Of a DNA stretch of 64,000 nt, positions 42,095 through 51,061 are shown one piece after another. A program made the position numbers and the translations under genes. The notes under the pieces were generated by a model that saw only the letters and a program-made list of their open reading frames with translations, had not been told where the DNA came from and did not search any database. Position 1 is the stretch's first letter, and each line of letters starts with the position of its first letter. The stretch is from Scytonema tolypothrichoides VB-61278 (lineage in GTDB: Bacteria; Cyanobacteriota; Cyanobacteriia; Cyanobacteriales; Nostocaceae), in the NCBI RefSeq assembly GCF_000828085.3, contig NZ_JXCA02000019.1, positions 392,504 to 456,503 of the forward strand, written 5' to 3'.

Positions 42095-43408
42095 TTATCT
42101 ATAATCTTGCGTTTGAATATCCCGCAGGCGAGCAGCATCACGAATACCATACTCAGGACGAGTAAAACGATTTAACTGAGACTCAAAAAAGTCTCGATTT
42201 GCTTGTAAATGTTCAGGATCTGGATCATCTAAAGGATGACAAAGTACAGTCCGTAATGCTTGAATAACTGCAGAAGTGACGCAGTACATTGAACGTTGGA
42301 AACTAATTCCCAACTGAATCAACGTATCTTCTTCTCCTCGGCAATATTGCTTGTAGTAATCAACAAGATAAGGTGGCAAGAAATGCAACATATCTTGCAT
42401 TAATAGTGTTGGTGGAATACCTGCAGTACCTACTGGAAAGACATCCGCATAAAGAATTCCGTAGTGAAAGTCTTTTTGGTCTGTTGGTACTTGTCCTGCT
42501 TGAGCATTATAAGATTTTGTACCCCGGAAAGGAGCCGTACGATAAAAAACAGCTTCCACATAAGGTAATGCTGCTTCGTGCAGCCAGACAAAACCTTTAG
42601 ATTTGGGAACGATTTCGTAGCATTCGCCACGAATATAAACGTTATGGTAAATAGGACGATTTGCTACCGCAAAAATTCCATTTACTATAAAATTCATTGC
42701 TTCTGGGACACTCGTAATTTTCCCTTCGTCATATAAGTCTGACATTTCAAAAAATACGGGAGCCATCACTTCCCAGAACAAACCCAGATTTGCGTAGTAA
42801 GACATCTGACGGCACTGTTCTATAAACATATCTGGGAACAGTTTGTAGAGTCCTAACATGAATGGGTTACCTTTGAAGTAAGCTTTGATTGCTCTATCGG
42901 CATTAGCTTTGTATTCTTCAGTATCTAGGTAAGGGTCAAATTTTCCACCCATTCCTCTATGCCAAAGCATTGCTCGCATACAAGCTTCGGCAAATTCCAT
43001 GTTGATTCTGTCATGGAATAAGTGATGCAATAACTTAGGCATTTTAAAGGTTTCACCCTTTTCCATAAATGCTAAGAGTTCTGGATGAGCAGTCGCCTCA
43101 CCGCGCCAAACTCTCAACTCAGCATCATCACCAGCATAATGATTGTGACGCTCTAAATACTCCTGAGAAATGAAGTATTTGAAAAAGGGAAATGGATCTA
43201 AAAATACCTGCTCAGCAATATATAATAAGTCGCGCCAGTAAAAGTCCATCGGCACAGCATAAGCTTTATAAAGACCGATAATTTGCATTAAATTTTCTGG
43301 CGTATCGGGCAACATTGCACCGCCTGCTTCTAACCGATGAATCACTTCTGCAAATTCATGAGTAGAAGGAGGTAATTTAGCTTGAACCTTATCTGGAGTT
43401 TGTACCAT
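42095..43408 (-). CDS. cupA: CO2 hydration protein CupA (ChpY type)
   Basis: 437 aa hydrophilic protein with the Cup/Chp signatures LPPSTHEFAEVIHRLEAGGA, PMDFYWRDLLYIAEQVFLDP and MLWHRGMGGKFDPYLD. CupA sits on the NDH-1MS complex and hydrates CO2 to bicarbonate using electron-driven alkaline conditions. The neighbouring ndhD3 and ndhF3 genes show this is the high-affinity inducible CupA, not CupB. It is the last gene of the operon, 38 nt after ndhD3. No cupS follows, because lysS converges at its end. Confidence 0.93.
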   Translation of the reverse strand: MVQTPDKVQAKLPPSTHEFAEVIHRLEAGGAMLPDTPENLMQIIGLYKAYAVPMDFYWRDLLYIAEQVFLDPFPFFKYFISQEYLERHNHYAGDDAELRVWRGEATAHPELLAFMEKGETFKMPKLLHHLFHDRINMEFAEACMRAMLWHRGMGGKFDPYLDTEEYKANADRAIKAYFKGNPFMLGLYKLFPDMFIEQCRQMSYYANLGLFWEVMAPVFFEMSDLYDEGKITSVPEAMNFIVNGIFAVANRPIYHNVYIRGECYEIVPKSKGFVWLHEAALPYVEAVFYRTAPFRGTKSYNAQAGQVPTDQKDFHYGILYADVFPVGTAGIPPTLLMQDMLHFLPPYLVDYYKQYCRGEEDTLIQLGISFQRSMYCVTSAVIQALRTVLCHPLDDPDPEHLQANRDFFESQLNRFTRPEYGIRDAARLRDIQTQDYR

Positions 43409-43446
43409 TTTGATTTCCTCAAATAAAGTAGATTTTTAAAGGAAGT

Positions 43447-44949
43447 CTATTGATTGAGCGCGACTTGAGTCGTTACGGTTTTTTCAACAGGAGGAATAAC
43501 AGCAACCATTGCTGTACTTGTTGTCTCACTCCAACGCACTAACCAACTCGGTTGTACTCCCAAGAATAAGATGAGGGCTGCTAAAATAAGAGCTGGCATT
43601 TTCTCAGACAACAGAACTTTAGGATAGTAAGCTAAGTCGTTGTCAAGTCTGCCAAAACAGGTGCGATTAAGGAGGATGACAAAGTAAACTGCGGTTAAGC
43701 CACTGGCGACGACACACAATAGTGTTGGTATTGGAAAGACAGAGAAACTGCCTTGAAACACGATAAATTCAGCAATAAATCCCGTCATACCAGGAATACC
43801 AGCGCTTGCCATGCCTCCTAAAATGAGTAAAGCACTTGTTAGGGGTAAACCTCGTATCGGACTCATTAAGCCATTGAGTTTATCTAACTCACGGGTTCCC
43901 ACTTTGGCTTCCACAACTCCTACCAAATGGAAGAGGATGGCGAGGATAATACCGTGACTGAACATTTGGGCGATCGCACCAATGAGTGCTAAGGGAGTGC
44001 TGGCGGCTGCAGCTAGCAATATATACCCCATGTGTCCAATGGAACTGTATGCAACCATGCGCTTAATGTCTTTTTGAGCGATCGCAGTCACAGCCCCGTA
44101 TATAGCACTGATTGCCCCCCAAGTTGCTAAACTGGGTGCAAGAATACTCCAAGCTTCAGGAAACAGCGCCATCCCAAATCGTAAAACGCCATAAGTTCCT
44201 AACTTTGCCAGCACTCCACCAAGAAGAATCGCAATCGGGGCTGAAGCTTCAACGTAAGCATCAGGTAACCAAGTGTGTAAGGGAACAAGGGGAATTTTGA
44301 TTCCAAACCCTAGCACGATTCCTACAAGTAGAATGATTTGTAATGTCGTGGATAAAGCTTGAGTCGAGAGTGTATTGTAATCAAAACTAGTTGAACCAGT
44401 GAGCCAAACTGTACCCAGAAATGTTGCTAGAATTAATGCTCCTGAAACGGCAGTATAAATCAGAAACTTCATGCCAGCATAAGTCCGCTTTTCACCTCCC
44501 CATATGGAAATCAGGAGATAAAAAGGTATTAATTCTAGTTCGTAGAACAGGAAGAAGAGCAACAAATTTTGTGCGGCGAACGCACCTGCAACTCCTCCAC
44601 TCACTAATAAGATGAGGGAATAGAAAAACCGGGGACGTTCTGTCTGTTGGTTGCTGCTGTAAATAGCAATCCAGGTGAGCAAACTATTTAATAGCAGCAT
44701 CAGTATGGAAAGTCCATCAACCCCTAAGTGGTAACTTAAACCAAGGGTTTCATTCCAAGGTAGAGATTCCTGCAATTGCATCCCAGGAAGAGAGATATCA
44801 AATTTAAACAGGAGGAAAATATTCCAAAGAAGAACTAATCCAGCAACGGTTAGGGCTGTTAAACGAACATTAATTGCGGGAATGGCACGAGGCAGTAAAC
44901 TAATAACAGCGGCACCTAAAATAGGTAGCCAAATTAAGGTACTGAGCAT
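43447..44949 (-). CDS. ndhD3: NADH dehydrogenase-like subunit NdhD3
   Basis: 500 aa from Met at 44949 (LSTLIWLPILGAAVISLLPR); the 15 residues upstream in frame are not NdhD-like. About 14 membrane helices of the antiporter-like subunit, with the conserved YELELIPFYLLISIWGGEKR, LPDAYVEASAPIAILLGGVL and KDIKRMVAYSSIGHMGY (the helix with a proton-channel Lys). NdhD3 is the NDH-1MS paralogue that works with NdhF3 and CupA in CO2 uptake. A dispersed-repeat tract lies just upstream. Confidence 0.94.
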   Translation of the reverse strand: MLSTLIWLPILGAAVISLLPRAIPAINVRLTALTVAGLVLLWNIFLLFKFDISLPGMQLQESLPWNETLGLSYHLGVDGLSILMLLLNSLLTWIAIYSSNQQTERPRFFYSLILLVSGGVAGAFAAQNLLLFFLFYELELIPFYLLISIWGGEKRTYAGMKFLIYTAVSGALILATFLGTVWLTGSTSFDYNTLSTQALSTTLQIILLVGIVLGFGIKIPLVPLHTWLPDAYVEASAPIAILLGGVLAKLGTYGVLRFGMALFPEAWSILAPSLATWGAISAIYGAVTAIAQKDIKRMVAYSSIGHMGYILLAAAASTPLALIGAIAQMFSHGIILAILFHLVGVVEAKVGTRELDKLNGLMSPIRGLPLTSALLILGGMASAGIPGMTGFIAEFIVFQGSFSVFPIPTLLCVVASGLTAVYFVILLNRTCFGRLDNDLAYYPKVLLSEKMPALILAALILFLGVQPSWLVRWSETTSTAMVAVIPPVEKTVTTQVALNQ

Positions 44950-45052
44950 AAATTTGTTAGCGATGTGATTGACAAAAAGAGTAAAAAACCGCACAGACGC
45001 AGAGAACGCAGAGGAAGGGAGAAGAGAGACAAGTTTTTGCTTATCTTTTTAT

Positions 45053-45116
45053 CAGTTATCAGTTATCAGTTATCAGTGTCGTGTCTCCTTGTTCATTGTT
45101 TACTGTTCACTGTTTT
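45053..45116. repeat. TTATCAG heptamer repeat tract
   Basis: Four tandem TTATCAG units are followed by TGTTTACTGTTCACTGTTTT. It is an STRR tract located between ndhD3 and the carbonic anhydrase gene, inside a probable operon. Confidence 0.8.
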
Positions 45117-45129
45117 AATGGGTATATTG

Positions 45130-45840
45130 TTAACTCAATATAGTGACTTTTCCATTGTCTAAATCGTAGTAAGCACCGACAATTGTTAATTGTTTGGCAT
45201 CAATTAACTGAGAAAGAACTGTTGATGCTTTCAATTTTTCAACCTGTACTAAAACATTTGCTTTACAGGCATTTTCTACCTTGTCGCCTGGGACGTTTTT
45301 TGACCTTTCTACACCTAGTTTAATGGCATCAAGCAAACTAGAAATGTGACCTGGAACTTGAGCGCCTTTTATTGTGGCATCTACTGCACCACATCTTTTA
45401 TGACCAAGTACCATAATGATTTTGGAACCCAATACTAAACTACCAAATTCTAAGCTGCCAATCTCCTCTGAGGTGGCGATATTACCAGCTACACGACAGA
45501 CAAATAAGTCCCCAAATCCTTGGTCGAAAACAATTTCAGCAGGAACTCTTGAATCTGCACATCCAAGAATAGATGCAAAGGGTTTCTGACTTTTTGCGAC
45601 TTCAACAATACGTGCAGGAGTTTGGTTAGGGCTGCGACGTTTTCTTGCTACAAAGCGTTGATTTCCTTCTATTAACGATTGCAGAGCCTCCTCGGAAGTT
45701 AGATCTTTTTTGTCTTCTTGTGCTACGGCTCGTTCAGAAACAATTAAGTTGGATCCAATTCCTGCTGTTAGGACTCCTGTTCCTACTGCACCGGCACCAA
45801 ATTTGAATAAAAATCTTCTGGAAATATTTTTCTTGATCAT
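45130..45840 (-). CDS. Tat-exported beta-carbonic anhydrase
   Basis: 236 aa. The N-terminus has a Tat signal (ISRRFLFKFGAGAVGTGVLT ... VAQ). The zinc site is intact: Cys in GCADSRVPAE, with the Asp-Arg pair, then His and Cys in VLGHKRCGAV. It converts CO2 and bicarbonate on the far side of a membrane. Its place between ndhF3 and ndhD3-cupA on the same strand is notable. In Synechocystis the extracytoplasmic enzyme EcaB is reported to interact with CupA/CupB, so this gene may supply CO2 to the NDH-1MS complex. The operon link is inferred. Confidence 0.9.
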   Translation of the reverse strand: MIKKNISRRFLFKFGAGAVGTGVLTAGIGSNLIVSERAVAQEDKKDLTSEEALQSLIEGNQRFVARKRRSPNQTPARIVEVAKSQKPFASILGCADSRVPAEIVFDQGFGDLFVCRVAGNIATSEEIGSLEFGSLVLGSKIIMVLGHKRCGAVDATIKGAQVPGHISSLLDAIKLGVERSKNVPGDKVENACKANVLVQVEKLKASTVLSQLIDAKQLTIVGAYYDLDNGKVTILS

Positions 45841-46027
45841 TGTTTTTTCCTGAGATTTCTAATCGGTATTTTTTGAGGTTTTTAAAAAATCAAAAATTAA
45901 AGTTTTTAAAAACGCAGATGGACGAGTTTTGGGTGTAGAAAATTTGGCTTGTTAGTTCTTGATTGTGAGTTTACTACTTTTTTCGGGCGCAAGACTTTGC
46001 GCCCCACGTTACTAAGGGGTATGGAAA

Positions 46028-47890
46028 CTAAAACATTAAATTTAAAAGATGAGAACCCCAGTATTGCCAACTTACTACCATTCCTAAAATACCTACTCCC
46101 AATAGCACGGTGAATGCATAAAACTGAGTTTGTCCGGATGTGCTATATTTCAAACTTTCTCCACTCAATATGGAAACTAAGCCAACTAAGTTCACAATTC
46201 CATCGAATATGAGGCGGTCGATCATGTCTGCTAGTTTTGAAATGAGGTCAACGCTGAAAACTATGCTCACCCGATACAGTTTTGGAGTGTAAAAGTCGTA
46301 TGCTAGCAAGTCTTGCAAAGGTTTCAAAGGCAAGCGAATTGGTTTGGGAATGATATTTCCCAGATAAATAACGCCACTAATGCTGCAACCAAAAATACTT
46401 GACCACATCAACAGGAGTCCGACATCTTTGTTAAGAGTTTCCCAAGTTGGTAGGAGTGATAAGCTTTGTAACACTAAGGGTAAATGGAGGGTAAAGCTAA
46501 TCAAAATGATCGTGGGTAGAGCCATTTGCCAACTGACTTCAGGTGAGCGATCGCTCATTTGCTTTGGTTTTCCGCCAAATATTAAACTAAATTCCCTGGT
46601 TAAGCTAAAAGCGGTCAAAGCGTTGACTACAATAATGACTCCTACAAGCCAAGGTTGTGTTGTCCACAGTCCTGAAGCTAATTTCAGCAATGCCCAAAAG
46701 CCGCCTAACGGTGGAAACCCAATTAATCCTAGAGTTCCTACTATATATGCTATGCCTGATACTGGACGGCGTGACCAAAGTCCCCCCAAAAGGCTGACAT
46801 CTTGAGTGATGCTGTTCCAAACAATTGCACCAGTACTCATGACTAGGAGTGCTGAGGCTAAGGCGTGGGTGAGGACTAACAACAGTGCTGCTTCATCTTG
46901 TTGTGTTCCTACGGCGATAAATACTAAACCCATGTATGTACTGACGGAGTAAGATAAGCAGCGTTTGATATCAACTTGGGCGATCGCAATTAAAGAACCA
47001 CCCACTGCTGTCACAACACCGATAGCTACCATTGCAGAAGTCGCTATTGGCGACAAGCTGAAAACAGGTTGCAGTTTAATCAGTACCCAAGCACCAGTCG
47101 CAACGACTACAGAATTCCGTAAAATTGTACTCGGAACAGGTCCTTCCATTGCCTCATCCAACCACAGATGCAAGGGAAATTGAGCACACTTACCCATCGG
47201 ACCTGCCATTAATGCCAGACATGTTAACGTTATTAAGGTTGGGTTGACATTGGCAGTAGTCGCCCATTGAGCTAAATCGGTGTAGTTCCAAGTCCCAGCT
47301 TGTGACCATATTGCCAGAACTCCCATCAGCAGAAATAAATCTCCCACCCGCTTGGTTAAGAAAGCATCTCTAGCGCCTGTGACAACCAAAGGCTGACTAA
47401 ACCAAAGTCCTACTAATAAGTAAGTTCCTAAAGTTAGAATTTCCAAAATCACGTAACTGAAAAACAAAGAATTGCATAACGCAAGGGCGCATAACCCCGC
47501 TTCAAACAATCCCAACAGAGAGTAAAAGCGTGCCCAACCCCAGTCCATCTCCATATAGCCGACAGCAAAAATTTGTGCAAGCAAATTTAAGCCAGTAATG
47601 ACGACCATCGCGCCAACACTTAATGAGGAGATTTCTAAATCAATAGAAAGGTTTAAACCAGCAGTATTCAGCCAAGGTATAGATATCTCATATGACGCTT
47701 GATTCCAGGCGATTGGTAAGACCAAAGCAGAATGAACAAACGCAAGAAATGTCATGACCAAGTTAATGTAACCTGCTGGTCTTGGTCCTGTGCGTTTGAT
47801 AATTCCTGGAGACCAAGGGACGGCTAAAATCCCGCCCATTAAAGCATAGCAAGGAACTAACCAAACGGTTTCAAGCAGAAAATGACTCAT
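46028..47890 (-). CDS. ndhF3: NADH dehydrogenase-like subunit NdhF3
   Basis: 620 aa from Met at 47890 (SHFLLETVWLVPCYALMGGI). The start is fixed by GGAGGAG just upstream; a longer frame begins at 47914 before that site. The antiporter-like core has GKCAQFPLHLWLDEAMEGPV and VDIKRCLSYSVSTYMGLVF, with the long amphipathic C-terminal region typical of NdhF. NdhF3 and NdhD3 define the inducible high-affinity CO2-uptake complex NDH-1MS. It is the first gene of the cluster. Confidence 0.94.
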   Translation of the reverse strand: MSHFLLETVWLVPCYALMGGILAVPWSPGIIKRTGPRPAGYINLVMTFLAFVHSALVLPIAWNQASYEISIPWLNTAGLNLSIDLEISSLSVGAMVVITGLNLLAQIFAVGYMEMDWGWARFYSLLGLFEAGLCALALCNSLFFSYVILEILTLGTYLLVGLWFSQPLVVTGARDAFLTKRVGDLFLLMGVLAIWSQAGTWNYTDLAQWATTANVNPTLITLTCLALMAGPMGKCAQFPLHLWLDEAMEGPVPSTILRNSVVVATGAWVLIKLQPVFSLSPIATSAMVAIGVVTAVGGSLIAIAQVDIKRCLSYSVSTYMGLVFIAVGTQQDEAALLLVLTHALASALLVMSTGAIVWNSITQDVSLLGGLWSRRPVSGIAYIVGTLGLIGFPPLGGFWALLKLASGLWTTQPWLVGVIIVVNALTAFSLTREFSLIFGGKPKQMSDRSPEVSWQMALPTIILISFTLHLPLVLQSLSLLPTWETLNKDVGLLLMWSSIFGCSISGVIYLGNIIPKPIRLPLKPLQDLLAYDFYTPKLYRVSIVFSVDLISKLADMIDRLIFDGIVNLVGLVSILSGESLKYSTSGQTQFYAFTVLLGVGILGMVVSWQYWGSHLLNLMF

Positions 47891-48006
47891 TAATTCTCCT
47901 CCGATTTGCTGCATAACAGGACACGGTTGTCAATGAACAACCGTTTTTTTTGACAACACAGATATGCGAATTGAAAATTTTAAGTTTTATTTTATTTTCG
48001 TTAAAT

Positions 48007-48028
48007 CATAGATTACCCTATATCTATG
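48007..48028. promoter_or_regulatory. Possible LysR-type operator upstream of ndhF3
   Basis: CATAGAT and ATCTATG are a perfect 7-bp inverted repeat spaced by 8 nt, and lie 117 nt upstream of the ndhF3 start. LysR-type regulators such as NdhR/CcmR control this operon in other cyanobacteria and bind spaced dyads. This site is a candidate on position and symmetry only; no regulator gene is in the window. Confidence 0.35.
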
Positions 48029-48101
48029 TCAAAGGGGAATAAATTAGCTAAATCATTAGTCTATCATGACTCTAAGAAATTCTTATAGCTTGAAAATTTC
48101 C

Positions 48102-48261
48102 AATAGTTACTATTGTTTCTTATCTATAGGTGCTTGATTTAACAGTTATCAGTGAACACTGAACAAGGGGTGGACGAGTCCGTTTCCTGCCTGGTAACTG
48201 ATACGAGTGGTACTTGATAACTGATAATTGATAACTGTTCCGTGTTTGAATAGTTACTATT
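48102..48261. repeat. Two copies of palindrome AATAGTTACTATT
   Basis: Identical perfect 13-bp palindromes at 48102-48114 and 48249-48261, 147 bp apart, with an STRR tract between them. Both are followed by a T-rich stretch. They may be paired operator sites or the flanks of a small inserted repeat. Confidence 0.6.
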
Positions 48262-48314
48262 ATTTTTTCTCTACATACCAATTTGTTGGGGAGTTGTGAG
48301 AATTGAAAAACTAA

Positions 48315-48346
48315 GATCCCCCACTTCTGGTGAGAAGTGGGGGATC
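48315..48346. repeat. Perfect 14-bp inverted repeat
   Basis: GATCCCCCACTTCT, loop GGTG, AGAAGTGGGGGATC. Dispersed palindrome; the outer CCCCC/GGGGG part resembles the one inserted into the phosphoketolase-family gene. It may terminate transcription of the small membrane protein gene downstream of it on the minus strand. Confidence 0.7.
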
Positions 48347-48458
48347 AAGTTTGCTCACGTTCGCTCATAGCGTGCCCGTAGCGACTCAGGATTTAGGACT
48401 GCCATAGCAGTTTTAGAAACAAACACACACGCAATTCGTTGTGTTCCTGTTACTCTAG

Positions 48459-48659
48459 TTAGTAGATTTTTTCTACTATTGCTTGCCCATTTGCTGGTAC
48501 AATATATGCGACTACTGATGACTGGTGCGACGACTCACTGATAGGAGCAGGTTTCATTTCGCCCCTAAAGTCTAGCAGTTGTACAAGCAGCAGGTAGCCA
48601 AGTGCCAAAATTATGGAAACCGCACCTGTGATAATTGCAACTATTTTCCCACGATTCAT
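48459..48659 (-). CDS. Small single-helix membrane protein
   Basis: 66 aa from Met at 48659, preceded by AGGTGG 5 nt upstream; an in-frame Met three residues earlier lacks such a site. N-terminal helix KIVAIITGAVSIILALGYLL and a short tail ending VPANGQAIVEKIY. A conserved-looking cyanobacterial protein of unknown function. Confidence 0.6.
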   Translation of the reverse strand: MNRGKIVAIITGAVSIILALGYLLLVQLLDFRGEMKPAPISESSHQSSVVAYIVPANGQAIVEKIY

Positions 48660-48765
48660 CAATTCCACCTGTAATGTTAAGATATGAGAATATCCCTATA
48701 TTAAAATTGCAGTACCACATAATGGTGCAGCTAGCAGATAAATAAGCATACCATCCCAGACAGCC

Positions 48766-48790
48766 AAAAAGCCGGAAAAACAGGCTTTTT
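48766..48790 (-). terminator. AAAAAGCC/GGCTTTTT hairpin
   Basis: The two 8-nt arms pair around a 9-nt loop and carry their own A/T-runs, so it can work in both directions. It lies 15 nt after the acylase stop on the minus strand. Confidence 0.8.
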
Positions 48791-48804
48791 GACCCTGGTT
48801 ACAT

Positions 48805-50919
48805 TCAGAATGCCTTACGCTCCTCTAAATGCGCCAGAATATCTTGACGGTCACGCCAAACTGGACGCAACTGTTTGCTGGCAAACATCTGCAATTGATC
48901 CTCAGTATGAGGCGAGCCGCTTTGAGTTGCATTACCATAGCCAATCAACGCCATAGCCTTTACTGGTTGAGAAAACTCAATAGCAGCAACGAACGAATCA
49001 CCAGCAACTGCTTGGAAGCGACCACCCGAAGCTGGTGCAAAATTGAGAACGCGGAAAATACCAAGACTTCCATCACCACCGTTAGCAGGTAAATCCTTAT
49101 TGCCCACATGCACCCGGAAAACATCCCCCCACGCGATATCTAGCTTTCCATAAGCTTTTTCTACTTTACCAGCGACAGCTTCCAGTGTTGCAACTGCACC
49201 TTTAGGATCGGCTAAACCATCTGGGGTGGTGCGTGGAGAGTCGTCACTCCAAGGTTTGCTGAACGATTTATCATCTAAGTCCATCTGTTGTGCCCAAAAG
49301 GCAAAAAGTACAGCACCTTTAGAATCTGCATTGGCTTGTCTATCCCACGCTTCTAGGACATCAGCTGCTCGTCGTGCTAATTCACCCCCCTGCTTTCGGG
49401 AAGCGGGAATTAAGTCATCCAAGATGCGATCTGCTAATTCCATGCGGGTCGAATGTTTGTATTCTACCATCTCATCGAAAGAAATTTTGTCATCCTCAGA
49501 TAGCATTCTTATAGAATGCTGGGTCCGAAAATCCTTGGGAAAAATTAGGCCAGTCGGTGTCATGTAAGCAGGGTAATTATCTGCTTTAATAGCAGTAGCA
49601 TATGTCGTTGTCCAAGGTGGGTCATTAGTATTTTGCAACCAACCGCTTTCTGGGTCAATGACACGCGGTAAATCTTCATAGGGATGGATTTTTGTCCATA
49701 GTGTTTTAGAGGTGTCACCAGGAATAATCCCTTGCCAGTATTTAAAATCACCTTGAGAACGAACCGGAACATCACCGTTGAACAGGTGCATGATGTGCCC
49801 ATCTTTGTCTGCATACATCACCGTAAACATAGGTAGTTGCAAACGCTTGAGAACAGATTGAAACTGGGTGAGGTTTTGGGAACGCCCCATATCCCACCAT
49901 TGTTCAAGCACACCAGGTCGATCAAGACCAGCAACCCGCAACGCCACAGCAAAACCATCTTTTTCTGTCACAACAGGACCGTGAACAGAACGTTTGACGA
50001 CGAGGGGTTGTTCGCTTAACGTACCGTCTTTTTGTTTTACCTTCAAGGAGACGGTTGTAGTCTCGAAGGGACGAACTTTGCCATCGAAGCGATAACCATT
50101 GTCAACTAATTTGAGTGAGTAGGTATCCCAACCATCGTAAATGTTGACGGTGTGAGTCCAGCCTAAATTTTCGTTGAAGGCGATCGCCAACACCGGAACT
50201 CCAACAAGTGTTGCACCATAAGCATCAATATCGGGAGTCGAGAGTTGTGCTTCGTACCACAAAAATAAATCCGACCAAGGCAAATGTGGATTTGCCAGCA
50301 GCATCGCTTTGCCACTTGCAGAACGAGAGGGTGCTATGGCCCAACCATTAGACCCTGCTTTTGATTCTTGTTTGGCGACGCCTGCAATGTCCTGTGGGTT
50401 GACAATAAAAGTAAAATGCAGGACTCTGTTTAGGTGAGCTAGAACATCTTCTGGCTTGACTGGCAACACTGCCTCTACTTCATCATCAATCAGTTCGCTA
50501 TGCTCCTTAGCGTAAGCATTAATCCCCGCAGCAAACGCATCCAGGTAGTTGCGAAAAGTTGGATTTTGTGCTTGATACCAAGAACTCGCACGTTCTGGGA
50601 TTCCTGCCGTGAGAACCCAACGGTCTGAGTCTAAATATTTCTCTCCCCAGTATTCGGCAGCACGTCCCCGCGCTTGACCGTAAAGACGCAAAAGCAAGTT
50701 ACCGTGACTTTGCATCTGTGCCCAACCAAAGGCTTGAAATGCACTCCGGGTATCCTTGCCGTAGATGTGGGGTATTCCATAAGTATCCCAGAGTATTTCA
50801 GTGGATTTTGTTATCTGTGCAGAAGTCTGACATCCCAAAACTAAAGCAAAGATCATACCAAATACAAATGCGAAAACTCGGAATGGTTTTCGCCGGAAAG
50901 TTTTATGTAGGTAGTTCAT
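48805..50919 (-). CDS. Ntn-hydrolase acylase (penicillin/AHL acylase family)
   Basis: 704 aa. The N-terminus has a lipoprotein-like signal (FVFGMIFALVLGCQTSAQ, lipobox LVLGC). The alpha chain begins ILWDTYGIPHIYGKDTRSAF. Autocleavage is predicted before Ser in AGSNGWAIAP, giving the N-terminal nucleophile. HLPWSDLFLWYEAQLS follows as in the family. Such enzymes remove acyl chains from acyl-homoserine lactones or from lipopeptides (PvdQ in pyoverdine maturation; AiiC in Anabaena). It lies 140 nt downstream of the TonB receptor gene on the same strand and near a FAAL-NRPS, so lipopeptide deacylation is attractive but unproven. Confidence 0.88.
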   Translation of the reverse strand: MNYLHKTFRRKPFRVFAFVFGMIFALVLGCQTSAQITKSTEILWDTYGIPHIYGKDTRSAFQAFGWAQMQSHGNLLLRLYGQARGRAAEYWGEKYLDSDRWVLTAGIPERASSWYQAQNPTFRNYLDAFAAGINAYAKEHSELIDDEVEAVLPVKPEDVLAHLNRVLHFTFIVNPQDIAGVAKQESKAGSNGWAIAPSRSASGKAMLLANPHLPWSDLFLWYEAQLSTPDIDAYGATLVGVPVLAIAFNENLGWTHTVNIYDGWDTYSLKLVDNGYRFDGKVRPFETTTVSLKVKQKDGTLSEQPLVVKRSVHGPVVTEKDGFAVALRVAGLDRPGVLEQWWDMGRSQNLTQFQSVLKRLQLPMFTVMYADKDGHIMHLFNGDVPVRSQGDFKYWQGIIPGDTSKTLWTKIHPYEDLPRVIDPESGWLQNTNDPPWTTTYATAIKADNYPAYMTPTGLIFPKDFRTQHSIRMLSEDDKISFDEMVEYKHSTRMELADRILDDLIPASRKQGGELARRAADVLEAWDRQANADSKGAVLFAFWAQQMDLDDKSFSKPWSDDSPRTTPDGLADPKGAVATLEAVAGKVEKAYGKLDIAWGDVFRVHVGNKDLPANGGDGSLGIFRVLNFAPASGGRFQAVAGDSFVAAIEFSQPVKAMALIGYGNATQSGSPHTEDQLQMFASKQLRPVWRDRQDILAHLEERKAF

Positions 50920-51061
50920 ATTTCTATTTAGGAATTAAGTTACTCATCACTGTTGGATATCAATTTTGGAGGATGGATTTTGGGAGATTTAGTTGTCAGT
51001 TAAGTTCAACGTTCCTCCTCTGATTCAACAACGCCCATTTCCGAACCACAGACAATAGCAA

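Larger units (their letters stand above)
47891..48458. other. Upstream region of the NDH-1MS operon with palindromes and repeats
   Basis: This 570-nt gap contains an inverted repeat at 48007-48028, two identical 13-bp palindromes (48102-48114 and 48249-48261), an STRR tract (48140-48240) and a perfect hairpin (48315-48346) followed by a CGTGCCCGTAGCGACTC repeat. No coding content is seen. Confidence 0.6.
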
